From the NCBI GenBank assembly GCA_009782565.1, contig WRIU01000004.1:147187-211186 (forward strand): 64,000 nucleotides of DNA, read 5' to 3'. The translations under genes were made by a program, and so were the position numbers. Under the pieces are notes generated by a model, which did not search any database, was not told where the DNA came from, and saw only the letters and a list, made by a program, of their open reading frames with translations. Numbering within the stretch: the first letter of the stretch is position 1; each line of letters starts with the position of its first letter. Below, one piece after another: positions 30,131-38,974 of the stretch. Source of the DNA: Betaproteobacteria bacterium. GTDB lineage: Bacteria > Pseudomonadota > Gammaproteobacteria > Burkholderiales > Rhodocyclaceae.

Positions 30131-30679
30131 ATGAAAAAATCCCTCATGAAAAAAATACTGACCGCTCTTTCACTTGCCTTTCTCTCCGGCATGGTATCGG
30201 CAGCGAAACCATTGCCGCCAGATGCCACTTTCGACGTCGGGTTCTCGCCCCGGCGCGGGGCGCTGGAGGTCGTTACGAAAGGGATCAAATCCGCGAAAGA
30301 ATCAATCCTGGTGGCCTCCTACAGTTTCACCAGCAAGCCGATTGCTACCGCGCTCCTCGCCGCGCATAAACGCGGCATCAAGGTACGCGTCGTAACGGAC
30401 GCAAAGGGTGACAGCAGCAAGTACACCGCTGCCCGGTTTCTTGCCAACCGGGGCGTCCCGGTGCGTTTTAATGACCGCTACGCCATTCACCACAATAAGT
30501 TCATGGTCATCGACGGGCGGCACGTCGAGACGGGCAGTTTCAATTTTTCCGCCGCAGCCGCAGACAAGAACGCTGAAAATGTCTTGCTGCTCTGGAACGT
30601 TAAACCTCTTGCCGAACAATACACAGCCGAGTGGCAGCGTTTGTGGAACGAAGGCGTCGATATGAAGCCAGCGTATTAA
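30131..30679 (+). CDS. Secreted PLD-family endonuclease (Nuc-like)
   Basis: 182 residues with a signal peptide (MKKSLMKKILTALSLAFLSGMVSA, cleavage near 24). One HKD motif is complete: His121, Lys123 and Asp128 in HHNKFMVIDG, followed by ETGSFNFS. Single-HKD proteins of this length match the periplasmic Nuc endonuclease of pKM101 and Salmonella, which works as a dimer and cuts DNA and RNA without metal. Upstream in-frame starts at 30110 (ATG) and 30086 (GTG) are possible; 30131 gives the cleanest signal peptide. A role in degrading incoming DNA is inference. Confidence 0.9.
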   Translation: MKKSLMKKILTALSLAFLSGMVSAAKPLPPDATFDVGFSPRRGALEVVTKGIKSAKESILVASYSFTSKPIATALLAAHKRGIKVRVVTDAKGDSSKYTAARFLANRGVPVRFNDRYAIHHNKFMVIDGRHVETGSFNFSAAAADKNAENVLLLWNVKPLAEQYTAEWQRLWNEGVDMKPAY

Positions 30680-30693
30680 GTGCCTTCGCTTTT

Positions 30694-30716
30694 CCCTCTC
30701 CCCTTGCGGGAGAGGG
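30694..30716. repeat. REP-like palindrome, copy 2
   Basis: CCCTCTCCCC, loop TTG, CGGGAGAGGG, just after the nuclease gene. Nine of ten stem positions pair. The right arm is identical to that at 11687-11696. Confidence 0.75.
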
Positions 30717-30903
30717 TGCCTTTGAGGGGCGGGAGAGGAATCGGCGGCCAAAAGATGGCGCAGACGTTGTCGAAGCCATGATTTGAAGGCGGCACATTGT
30801 GATTTTTCACCAAACAGCCTAAACTGACTATGGTTCAATGACTAGGGTCATATCAAACTCAATAACCCGTGATTGAAGTCGCGTGTTTCTTTGCGAGGTT
30901 TCT

Positions 30904-31134
30904 ATGAATCAGGTATCGAAATCGCAATTCAAAGCCAAGGCTCTGGAGTTTTTCCGCCAAGTAGAGAGCAGCGGTGAATCGGTCATCATTACCGATCATG
31001 GCAAGCCAAAATTGGAAGTCCGATCCTTCCGGTCACAACAGGATGATCCTTTGTCCCGGTTGCGCGGCACGGTGCTGCGCTTTGAGCGCCCAACCGAGCC
31101 GGTTGCCGAAGATGATTGGCTGGTGGCGCAATGA
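30904..31134 (+). CDS. Antitoxin, Phd/YefM family
   Basis: 76 residues. MNQVSKSQFKAKALEFFRQVESSGESVIITDHGKPKLEVRSF is the Phd/YefM fold, which binds operator DNA through its N-terminus; the C-terminal tail (ERPTEPVAEDDWLVAQ) would wrap the toxin. I chose the ATG at 30904 (AGG upstream) over an earlier in-frame start. The stop overlaps the toxin start in ATGA. It is expected to repress its own operon together with the toxin. Confidence 0.9.
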   Translation: MNQVSKSQFKAKALEFFRQVESSGESVIITDHGKPKLEVRSFRSQQDDPLSRLRGTVLRFERPTEPVAEDDWLVAQ

Positions 31135-31526
31135 TTGTACTGGACACCCATATTCTGGTTTGGTGGGTTTCCGGCTCCCAGCAGTTGTCACCAGCGATGC
31201 AAAAAGCCATCAAGATTCAGCTTGATGGGGGACGCATTCTGATCTCGTCGATCAGCGCATGGGAAATAGCCATGCTGGTGGCGCATGGCCGCATTGCGTT
31301 ATCAATGGATGTCGAACGCTGGCTAAAGACTGTAGGACAGATCGAAGCGGTGCGCTTCGTGCCGGTGGATAATGAAATCAGCATCAAATCCTGTCAGTTG
31401 CCCGGCGAATTCCACAAAGACCCAGCCGACCGCATCATTGTCGCCACTGCCCGCCAGTTTGCCGCGCAACTTTTAACCGCCGACGAAAAAATCCTGGCGT
31501 ATCCGCATGTGCAAACCATCCGGTAG
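31131..31526 (+). CDS. PIN-domain toxin (VapC-like)
   Basis: 131 residues. The PIN acidic residues are Asp5 (MIVLDTHILVWW), Glu45 (SSISAWEIAML), Asp97/Asp100 (HKDPADRIIVATA) and Asp118 (LTADEKIL). VapC-type toxins are Mg-dependent RNases that cut tRNA-fMet or rRNA. Pairing with a Phd/YefM antitoxin and 4-nt ATGA overlap are usual for this subgroup. The cognate target is unknown. The pair lies between the two polyphosphate genes. Confidence 0.92.
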   Translation: MIVLDTHILVWWVSGSQQLSPAMQKAIKIQLDGGRILISSISAWEIAMLVAHGRIALSMDVERWLKTVGQIEAVRFVPVDNEISIKSCQLPGEFHKDPADRIIVATARQFAAQLLTADEKILAYPHVQTIR

Positions 31527-31600
31527 GTAGACGGCGCAAATTGCCATAGTACGGATTATCGTCACATAATTACGCTACGATGTCGGCAGGAGCGAACATC

Positions 31601-33682
31601 ATGGCGACACACACCAATAAGAATTCTTACGACGCGGAATACTTCATCAACCGCGAACTCTCCTTGCTGCAATTCCAGCGGCGCGTGCTCGCGCAAGCCG
31701 CCGACCCGACGGTTCCGCTCCTCGAACGGCTGCGGTTCCTGTGCATCGTATCGAGCAACCTCGATGAATTTTTCGAGATCAGGGTTTCCGGCATCCGCGA
31801 ACAGATCCGCCTCGGCAGCAACGCCGTCGATACCGACGGCATCCTGCCCGCCGAACTGTTCGCGCTCGTCAGCGGCGAAGTGCACCAAATCCTGTCCGAG
31901 CAATACGCCCTGCTCAACGACGACATCCTGCCCGCGCTGGAGCGCGAAGGCGTCGTCTTCCTGCGGCGCGGCCTGTGGGATGAGGCGCAAAGCGCCTGGA
32001 TACACGAATTCTTCCAGCGCGAAGTCATGCCCGTGCTTACCCCCATCGGGCTGGACCCCGCGCACCCCTTCCCAAGAGTGTTCAACAAGAGCCTGAACTT
32101 TGCCGTGGAACTCGAAGGGCGCGACGCCTTTGGCCGCGTCTCGAACACCGCCATTGTGCAGGCCCCCAGGGTGCTTCCCCGCATCATCCGCCTGCCGGAT
32201 CAGCCCAATCAGGCTCCCTACACCTTCGTCTTCCTCTCTTCCGTGCTGCACACCCACGTCGACGAACTCTTCGACGGTATGAATGTGCGTGGCTGCTATC
32301 AATTCCGCGTCACCCGCAATTCCAACCTCTTCGTCGATGAAGAAGAAGTCAAGGATTTGCGCGCCCAACTCAAGGGCGAACTCCAGCAACGCCACTATGG
32401 CGACGCCGTGCGGCTGGAAGTGGCCGACAACTGCTCCGAGGAAATGGCCGATTTCCTCCTCCAGCACTTCCGGCTCGACAGCCCCGACCTGTACACCACC
32501 CCAGGCATCGTCAACCTCGTCCGCATGATGCAGGTGCCCGACTGGGTCGACCGCCCCGATCTCAAGTACCCGCCCTTCCGTCCCGGCCTGCCCAAATCGC
32601 TCGGAAACCGGCGCGACATTTTTTCCGCCCTCCGCGAACGCGATGTTTTGCTTCACCATCCTTTCCAGAGCTTCGCCCCAGTCATCGAACTCCTGCGCGC
32701 GGGCGCGGACGACCCGCAAGTCGTCGCCATCAAGATGACCGTCTACCGTACCGGAACCGACTCCGTGCTCATGGAGCATCTCGTGCGCGCCGCGCAAAAG
32801 GGCAAGGAAGTCACCGTCATCCTCGAACTCATGGCCCGTTTCGACGAAGAAGCCAACATCTCCTGGGCCAACCGCCTCGAAGAAGCGGGCGCGCACGTCG
32901 TCTACGGCGTCTTCGGCTACAAGGTACACGCCAAGCTGCTCATGCTCGTGCGCCGCGAAAACGACGGGCTGCGCCGCTACGTCCATCTGGGAACCGGCAA
33001 CTACCACCCGAGTACCACGCGCTTCTATACCGATTTCGGCCTGATGACCGCCAACGAAGAAATCGGCGAAGACGTTGCCGAAATCTTCAAACAAATCACC
33101 GGCCTTGGGCGGGCCAGCACCCTCACCCATTTGTGGCAAGCCCCGTTTTCGCTTCAGCCCAACGTCGTCGCCGCTATCCGGAATGAGACCGAAATTGCCC
33201 GCGCGGGTCGGCGTGGGCGCATCATCGCCAAGGTCAACGCCCTGCTCGAACCCGAAACCATCGAGGCGCTTTACGAAGCCTCCCGCGCCGGAGTGGAAAT
33301 AGACCTCATCGTGCGTGGTCCCTGCGCCCTGCGCCCCGGCGTACCGGGACTGTCGGAAAACATCCGGGTACGCTCGATCGTCGGGCGATTCCTGGAACAC
33401 CACCGCATCATGTACTTCCTCGCCGATGGCGAAGACCGGGTCTACCTGTCGAGCGCCGACTGGATGCCGCGCAACTTCTTCCGCCGCATCGAAACGGCTT
33501 TCCCCGTACTCGACCCGCAACTCAAACGCCGGGTCATCAAGGAAGGCTTGCGCCGCCCCCTCCTTGACAACACCCAGGCGTGGGAAATGCAGCCCGATGG
33601 CCGCTACCAGCGCAAGAGCACACGCCGCGCCGCGCATTCCGCCCAAAACATCCTGCTCGCGGAACTGGCAGCAGGAGGATGA
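31601..33682 (+). CDS. ppk1: Polyphosphate kinase 1
   Basis: 693 residues. Ppk1 polymerises ATP gamma-phosphate into polyphosphate through a phosphohistidine. The N-terminal YFINRELSLLQFQRRVLAQA and FFEIRVSGIREQ are diagnostic; the autophosphorylated His is His443 in GYKVHAKLLML, and the second catalytic His is in FLEHHRIMYF. I chose the ATG at 31601 because AGGAG lies 8 bases upstream; an ATG at 31580 lacks an SD. It begins 74 bp after the PIN toxin gene. Confidence 0.96.
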   Translation: MATHTNKNSYDAEYFINRELSLLQFQRRVLAQAADPTVPLLERLRFLCIVSSNLDEFFEIRVSGIREQIRLGSNAVDTDGILPAELFALVSGEVHQILSEQYALLNDDILPALEREGVVFLRRGLWDEAQSAWIHEFFQREVMPVLTPIGLDPAHPFPRVFNKSLNFAVELEGRDAFGRVSNTAIVQAPRVLPRIIRLPDQPNQAPYTFVFLSSVLHTHVDELFDGMNVRGCYQFRVTRNSNLFVDEEEVKDLRAQLKGELQQRHYGDAVRLEVADNCSEEMADFLLQHFRLDSPDLYTTPGIVNLVRMMQVPDWVDRPDLKYPPFRPGLPKSLGNRRDIFSALRERDVLLHHPFQSFAPVIELLRAGADDPQVVAIKMTVYRTGTDSVLMEHLVRAAQKGKEVTVILELMARFDEEANISWANRLEEAGAHVVYGVFGYKVHAKLLMLVRRENDGLRRYVHLGTGNYHPSTTRFYTDFGLMTANEEIGEDVAEIFKQITGLGRASTLTHLWQAPFSLQPNVVAAIRNETEIARAGRRGRIIAKVNALLEPETIEALYEASRAGVEIDLIVRGPCALRPGVPGLSENIRVRSIVGRFLEHHRIMYFLADGEDRVYLSSADWMPRNFFRRIETAFPVLDPQLKRRVIKEGLRRPLLDNTQAWEMQPDGRYQRKSTRRAAHSAQNILLAELAAGG

Positions 33683-33822
33683 AGGAAACGCCCGCCGACT
33701 TGCCCCGTCTTTCCTCTACCCGGTTTCATGTCCACCGCTGGATGTGCGCGAGCATGCAGCACACCACACAAGCAACCGGGTTCTCAAAGAAATAATCGGC
33801 ATCTCATCGCCAGGAGAAAAAA

Positions 33823-34857
33823 ATGTCCCTGTTTGTTTTGATGAAACGTTTTGAAGAAATAAAACTCGCGGCAGATCAGGGAGACGCACAATCCCAATAT
33901 GAGCTTGGCCGTATGTACGAAGAAGGCCGGGGCGTCAAACAGGATTCAGCGAAAGCCATGCAGTACACCCTCAAGGCAGCAGAACAGGGACACGCAAAAG
34001 CCCAGTACGAACTCGGATTGATGTACTCCAGGCTCCCGCCCAACAAAAAAAATGAAGAAGAAGCCATCAAATGGATTCAAATGGCGATGGAAGGGTTTCG
34101 TCAGGCAGCAGAACAGGGCGATGCGGAAGCGCAATGCCGCCTGGGAGAAATATATGACATGGCCAAGAGCGAAAGTCAGAACAAAAGAATCAAAATGGTT
34201 GCCGCCGCGCTAGGCTTCCATTCCGGCGAAAAAGACGCCAAATGGTTCGAAGAAGAATCCGCAAGATGGTTTCAGATGGCAACGGAAGGATTTCGTCAGG
34301 CGGCAGAACAGGGCGATGTGAAGGCTCAATTTGAACTTGGAGTCATCTATTGCCTATTTCTGGGCGGCAGGGAAAATGAGGAAAAAGGCGTGCAATGGTT
34401 TCAAAAAGCAGCGGAACAGGGACTCGCAGAGGCTCAAAATGAGCTTGGATATATGTACTCAATGGGCTGGTGCGTCCCGGAACAGAATGTAGAAGAAGCC
34501 TTGAAGTGGTATACGAGAGCGGCTGACCAGGGGCATTTACCGGCTCAGGATCAGCTTGCGAAAATATATGCCGGCGGTGACGGACTCATCGAGCCTCATT
34601 ACCCGGAAGCCCTGAAGTGGTATCTCAAAATTGCGGAACGTGGCGATTCAACCGCCCAATACAACGTCGGAGTCATGATCGCCAAAGGCCAGGGGACTAC
34701 GCAAAATCTCACCGAAGCCCAAAAATGGTTGAGAAAAGCAACCGAACAAGGCAATGAAAACGCCAAAAAAGCGCTCCAACTGCTTGCCTCCTTTCTGAAC
34801 GCACAAGGCAATGCAGAGGGCGAAAATGGTTTAGAACAAATCGAACTTGTTTTTTAA
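33823..34857 (+). CDS. Sel1-like repeat protein
   Basis: 344 residues made almost wholly of Sel1-like (TPR-related) repeats, such as GDAQSQYELGRMYEEGRGVKQD, GHAKAQYELGLMY and GDSTAQYNVGVMIAKGQGTTQN; about six or seven units, some with irregular insertions. There is no signal peptide, so it should be cytoplasmic. Such proteins scaffold protein-protein contacts; the partner is unknown. CAGGAG lies upstream of the ATG. Its stop overlaps the next start (TAATG). Somewhat more AT-rich than ppk1. Confidence 0.88.
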   Translation: MSLFVLMKRFEEIKLAADQGDAQSQYELGRMYEEGRGVKQDSAKAMQYTLKAAEQGHAKAQYELGLMYSRLPPNKKNEEEAIKWIQMAMEGFRQAAEQGDAEAQCRLGEIYDMAKSESQNKRIKMVAAALGFHSGEKDAKWFEEESARWFQMATEGFRQAAEQGDVKAQFELGVIYCLFLGGRENEEKGVQWFQKAAEQGLAEAQNELGYMYSMGWCVPEQNVEEALKWYTRAADQGHLPAQDQLAKIYAGGDGLIEPHYPEALKWYLKIAERGDSTAQYNVGVMIAKGQGTTQNLTEAQKWLRKATEQGNENAKKALQLLASFLNAQGNAEGENGLEQIELVF

Positions 34858-35225
34858 TGAAACTCAACCTCAACCATTCTCCCGGCATCAACCTTTTCAC
34901 CAGCAACGAAGAACGCTTCGTCACCATCAACCATATACGCTACGACACCGCCCTGATCGTCACCCCGGAGCGCATCATTCCCGGCTGGGCAACGGGGTTC
35001 GACGCACTGACCGCCGACGATTTCGTCGCCCTCGTAACGCTTGGCCCAAAAATCGTGCTGCTAGGCACTGGCCGCCGCCAGCGTTTTCCCGCCCCGGCGC
35101 TGTTGCGCCCACTCATCGAGGCTGGAGTGTCCGTCGAACCGATGGATTTACCCGCTGCCTGCCGCACTTACAACATCCTTGCCCTCGAAAACCGGCCGGT
35201 CGCGGCGGCGCTGCTGTTCAAATGA
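34857..35225 (+). CDS. Mth938/NDUFAF3-like domain protein
   Basis: 122 residues of the DUF498/Mth938 family: NERFVTINHIRYDTALIVTPERIIPGW, then ILLGTGRRQRFPAPALLRPLIEAGVSVEPMDLPAACRTYNIL. The fold is a small alpha/beta domain; the mitochondrial relative NDUFAF3 is a complex I assembly factor, but the bacterial role is not established. It starts one base inside the Sel1 protein stop and lies 81 bp before the PhoH-type gene. Confidence 0.85.
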   Translation: MKLNLNHSPGINLFTSNEERFVTINHIRYDTALIVTPERIIPGWATGFDALTADDFVALVTLGPKIVLLGTGRRQRFPAPALLRPLIEAGVSVEPMDLPAACRTYNILALENRPVAAALLFK

Positions 35226-35306
35226 TTTCCTGGACGGTTGCCCTGTCAGGCCGTCCCCGTTACCCTCATGAATCATTTTCCGGCTCCACACCAGAGGTTC
35301 CCTCCC

Positions 35307-36731
35307 ATGCCCGCTTCCCGTAAAACAAAAAAACCCACGGCCGCCTCCCGTCCCGCCAAGCTCTTCGTGCTCGACACCAACGTCATGATGCACGACCCCA
35401 CGAGCATCTTCCGTTTTGAAGAGAATGACATTTACATTCCTATCATGACTCTGGAAGAACTCGATCACAACAAGAAAGGCATGTCCGAGATCGCCCGCAA
35501 CGCCCGACAGGTCAGCCGCATGCTCGATGAAATCGTCTCCGCCGTGCCCGACGGCATCATCTCTGGTATTGCGTTGCAAACGCCTTCACGCGGGCTGGCC
35601 AGCGGTCGGCTATTCCTGCAAACCGAGGCGATCAACGCCGAATTACCCGCAGGGCTTCCCACCGGCAGGAGCGACAACCAGATTCTCTCGGTGCTGATGT
35701 TCCTGGCCAGGCGCGAGCCCGAGCGCGCCGTCATCCTTGTCACCAAAGACATCAACATGCGAATCAAGGCGCGCGCCCTGGGGCTGGCGGCGCAGGATTA
35801 CTTCAATGACAAAGTGCTGGAAGACAGCGAACTGCTCTACACCGGCTCCAGTGAACTACCCGCCGATTTTTGGGAAACACACGCTAACGGCATGGAATCA
35901 TGGAAAACGGAAGGGCATACCGCCTATCGCGTCACCGGGCCGATAGCGAGCCGCTTCCTGCTCAATGAATTCGTCCACCAGGACGGCAAACCTCCCTTTG
36001 AGGCCTGGGTGCGCGAACAGGCCGGTCGATCCGCCGTGCTCGAAACCCTGGTCGACTTTCGCCACAACAAGAACAGCGTCTGGGGTATCACCGCGCGCAA
36101 CCGCGAACAGAACTTTGCCCTCAATCTCCTGATGCACCCGGAAATCGACTTTGTCACCCTGCTCGGACAGGCCGGAACCGGAAAAACGCTCCTGGCATTG
36201 GCAGCTGGACTCACGCAGGTGCTGGAAACCCGGCGCTACTCCGAGATCATCATGACCCGCGTCACCGTGCCGGTCGGCGAGGACATCGGTTTCCTGCCCG
36301 GCTCGGAAGAAGAGAAAATGACTCCCTGGATGGGCGCGCTCGAAGACAATCTGGACGTGTTGAACGGCACCGTCGGCGAAACCGGCCAATGGGGGCGCGC
36401 GGCGGCGGTCGATCTCGTGCGTAGCCGCATCAAGATCAAGAGCCTGAACTTCATGCGCGGCCGCACTTTCATCCAAAAATTCCTTATCATCGACGAAGCG
36501 CAAAATCTCACACCGAAGCAGATGAAAACCCTCGTCACCCGCGCAGGCCCCGGAACCAAGGTGGTTTGTCTCGGCAACATCGCTCAGATCGACACCCCCT
36601 ACCTCACCGAAGGCTCATCGGGCCTGTCGTTCGTTGTCGACCGCTTCAAGGGCTGGGCGCATGCCGGGCACATCACCTTGCAGCGCGGCGAACGCTCGCG
36701 GCTGGCCGATTACGCCGCTGAAATCCTCTGA
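35307..36731 (+). CDS. PhoH-type ATPase with N-terminal PIN domain
   Basis: 474 residues. The N-terminal PIN domain has LFVLDTNVMMHDPTS and MTLEELDHNKKG (nuclease-type acidic residues); the C-terminal PhoH NTPase has Walker A LLGQAGTGKTLLAL and Walker B KFLIIDEAQNLTPKQMKTLVTRAG followed by KVVCLGNIAQID. PIN-PhoH (PhoH2/YlaK) fusions act as RNA helicase-nucleases in mycobacteria. I took the ATG at 35307 with AGAGG upstream; starts at 35238 and 35268 are possible. mutL follows 23 bp after the stop. Confidence 0.92.
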   Translation: MPASRKTKKPTAASRPAKLFVLDTNVMMHDPTSIFRFEENDIYIPIMTLEELDHNKKGMSEIARNARQVSRMLDEIVSAVPDGIISGIALQTPSRGLASGRLFLQTEAINAELPAGLPTGRSDNQILSVLMFLARREPERAVILVTKDINMRIKARALGLAAQDYFNDKVLEDSELLYTGSSELPADFWETHANGMESWKTEGHTAYRVTGPIASRFLLNEFVHQDGKPPFEAWVREQAGRSAVLETLVDFRHNKNSVWGITARNREQNFALNLLMHPEIDFVTLLGQAGTGKTLLALAAGLTQVLETRRYSEIIMTRVTVPVGEDIGFLPGSEEEKMTPWMGALEDNLDVLNGTVGETGQWGRAAAVDLVRSRIKIKSLNFMRGRTFIQKFLIIDEAQNLTPKQMKTLVTRAGPGTKVVCLGNIAQIDTPYLTEGSSGLSFVVDRFKGWAHAGHITLQRGERSRLADYAAEIL

Positions 36732-36754
36732 AAACTCACTGAACCCACCGCCCC

Positions 36755-38554
36755 ATGCCTTCGATCCATCGTCTGCCCGAACTGCTCATCAACCAGATCG
36801 CTGCGGGCGAGGTGGTCGAACGTCCGGCCTCGGTGCTCAAGGAAATACTGGAAAACGCGCTCGACGCCGGAGCAAAGGCTATCAGCGTACAACTGGAGAC
36901 AGGCGGAGTACGCCGCATCCTCGTTTCCGACGACGGTTGCGGCATCCCCCGCGACGAACTCGCCCTCGCACTGGAACGCCACGCCACCAGCAAAATCAGC
37001 AACCTCGATGACCTCGAACGGGTCGGTACGATGGGCTTTCGCGGCGAGGCATTGGCCGCCATCGCCGCCGTAGCCCGCACCACCATCACCAGCCTCGCCG
37101 AAGGCGCGGAACACGCCTGGAAAATCGACTCCGCCAATCGCGAACCAACGCCCGCCGCCCTGAATCACGGCACGGTTGTCGACATCACCGATCTCTATTA
37201 CAACACCCCGGCGCGGCGCAAATTCCTCAGAACTGACGCCACCGAATTCGCCCACTGCGAAGAAGTCTTCTGCCGCATCGCGCTTGCCCGACCCGATGTC
37301 GCCATGCAGCTTGCCCACAACAGGCGCGTCCTTCACCGCCTGAATGCGGGAGAGGCGCGGGCGCGCATCGCCACATTGCTTGGGGACGATTTTCTGGAAC
37401 AGGCGCGCGAAATACGCGCGGAAAGCGCGCTCAGGCTCACCGGCTTCGCCAGCCTCCCGGCCTACGCCCGCAACCGGCGCGACGCGCAGTACTTTTTCGT
37501 CAACGGGCGGCATGTGCGCGACAAACTGCTCAACCACGCCGTCACCCAGGCTTACGCCGACATCCTGCACGGCAGCCGTTTTCCGGCCTACGTGCTCTTT
37601 CTCGAACTCGACCCGGCGGGCGTCGATGTCAATGTGCATCCAGCCAAGACCGAAGTCCGCTTCCGCGATTCCCGTGGCGTACACCAATTCGTATTTCATG
37701 TTCTGGCTCAGGCGTTAGGCGGCATGGGCGCAGGACATGCACAAGCACGGATGGACGGGTGGATAACCGGCTCTGCCGCCCAGCCCCCCTCCGCAACCAC
37801 GCCAACCGACATCGGCACAAAACGCTACCCACTGCCTTCGGAACATCTTGCCGCCACGCCGGGGCGTGTTGCCATGGATTCGGCAAGCCAGGCATATTTC
37901 AGCTTCGCCGTCAGCGCCAAACCCCAACTATCTGCCGCATCCGCGATCGAACCCGCCGCGGGGACGAGCGACGAAAACCCGCTTGGCTACGCCCTTGCAC
38001 AACTGCACGGAACCTACATCCTGGCGCAGAACACCCAAGGGCTCACGCTCATTGACATGCACGCCGCCCACGAGCGCATCCTTTACGAAAAACTCAAGAC
38101 CGTGCTCGACGGCACTCCTTCCGTACAGCGCCTACTGGTTCCGGCGATATTCAACGCGAGCCCGGTGGAAATGGCGACAGCGGAATACCACGCGGAAACC
38201 CTGCTCAAAATGGGCTTTGAAATTTCGGCCGCAGGCCCACGGGAACTTGCCGTACGCACCGTCCCGGCTCTCCTTGCCGATGCGCCGGTGGCGGAACTGC
38301 TACACGAACTGCTGGAAGAATTGCGCGAATACCCGGCATCCGAAGCCATCACCCGGCGGCGCAACGAACTGCTCGCCACGATGGCCTGTCACGGAGCGGT
38401 ACGCGCTCACCGTCAATTGACCGTGCCGGAAATGAATGCCCTGCTGCGTGACATGGAAAAAACCGAACGAGCCGACCAGTGCAACCACGGGCGCCCCACC
38501 TGGACGCAATTCACACTGGCCGACCTCGACCGCTTCTTCCTGCGCGGACAGTAA
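36755..38554 (+). CDS. mutL: DNA mismatch repair protein MutL (endonuclease type)
   Basis: 599 residues. The GHKL ATPase domain has INQIAAGEVVERPASVLKEILENALDAGA, SDDGCGIP and MGFRGEAL. The C-terminal domain holds the endonuclease metal site in near-canonical form, D-M-H-A-A-H-E-R-I-L-Y-E at 434-445 (consensus DQHAX2EX4E), plus ACHGAVRAH and CNHGRPTW, so this MutL should nick DNA by itself, unlike the E. coli protein that relies on MutH. The Gln-to-Met change keeps all metal ligands. No mutS or mutH lies in the window. Confidence 0.95.
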   Translation: MPSIHRLPELLINQIAAGEVVERPASVLKEILENALDAGAKAISVQLETGGVRRILVSDDGCGIPRDELALALERHATSKISNLDDLERVGTMGFRGEALAAIAAVARTTITSLAEGAEHAWKIDSANREPTPAALNHGTVVDITDLYYNTPARRKFLRTDATEFAHCEEVFCRIALARPDVAMQLAHNRRVLHRLNAGEARARIATLLGDDFLEQAREIRAESALRLTGFASLPAYARNRRDAQYFFVNGRHVRDKLLNHAVTQAYADILHGSRFPAYVLFLELDPAGVDVNVHPAKTEVRFRDSRGVHQFVFHVLAQALGGMGAGHAQARMDGWITGSAAQPPSATTPTDIGTKRYPLPSEHLAATPGRVAMDSASQAYFSFAVSAKPQLSAASAIEPAAGTSDENPLGYALAQLHGTYILAQNTQGLTLIDMHAAHERILYEKLKTVLDGTPSVQRLLVPAIFNASPVEMATAEYHAETLLKMGFEISAAGPRELAVRTVPALLADAPVAELLHELLEELREYPASEAITRRRNELLATMACHGAVRAHRQLTVPEMNALLRDMEKTERADQCNHGRPTWTQFTLADLDRFFLRGQ

Positions 38555-38598
38555 AAAAAGAAAAAAGCGGTCAAAAAGATAAAAAAATCGCTTTCCCC

Positions 38599-38763
38599 TT
38601 ACACGCGCGCTCCGCGCACATGACAACGGCTACGCATCCGCTGATGCGACGCCCGCACGCTTTCCTGTGCCTTCTTGATAATTGTCTCCCGCTGAACTGG
38701 GAGCGAGAGCAAACCCGCGCTAACGTGCGAACCGTGCTGCGTTCCATGAGTTTTGGTATTCAT
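38599..38763 (-). CDS. Candidate 54-aa small protein with strong RBS
   Basis: Starts MNTKTHGTQHGSHVSAGLLS and ends HQRMRSRCHVRGARV, basic and with no membrane segment. GGAGG lies 8 bases before the ATG. Upstream is AT-rich DNA with two TGTTGC palindromes (38802-38816, 38880-38894). The stop is followed by T-rich sequence in the mutL-distal gap. I do not recognise it, and a short ORF in a 420-bp gap can arise by chance; the SD and palindromes are the support. Confidence 0.4.
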   Translation of the reverse strand: MNTKTHGTQHGSHVSAGLLSLPVQRETIIKKAQESVRASHQRMRSRCHVRGARV

Positions 38764-38801
38764 TACATCAACCTCCATAACATAGTGGATATCAATCAAT
38801 A

Positions 38802-38894
38802 TGTTGCGCTGCAACAATTCAATTTTCCGCTTAGTATACGTCTAGTCAAGGAAATGATAGAGATAACGTCAGTACATGTTGTTGCGTCGCAACA
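38802..38894. promoter_or_regulatory. Paired TGTTGC palindromes (putative operators)
   Basis: TGTTGC-GCT-GCAACA at 38802-38816 and TGTTGCG-T-CGCAACA at 38880-38894. Both are perfect 15-bp palindromes with the same half-site, centres 78 bp apart, in AT-rich DNA upstream of the small ORF. Shared half-sites suggest one dimeric repressor. The regulator is not identified. Confidence 0.55.
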
Positions 38895-38974
38895 TTCCCT
38901 TGGCGACCACAGCACACGCGGTCGACACGCATCGGGAAGCGTTTGGAACGGGGCCGTCCACCCTGGCATGCCCC

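Noticed and set aside
31562..33646. 694-codon open frame antisense to ppk1
   Set aside because: Shadow of a GC-rich gene. The sense frame has every Ppk1 motif; the antisense protein has no recognisable domain and biased composition.
33683..33822. Small ORF between ppk1 and the Sel1 protein
   Set aside because: Short frames overlap the ppk1 end, with no SD and no familiar sequence.
38761..38974. Plus-strand ORF through the palindromes downstream of mutL
   Set aside because: No SD, no domain, and it crosses the putative operators; the minus-strand small ORF is better supported.
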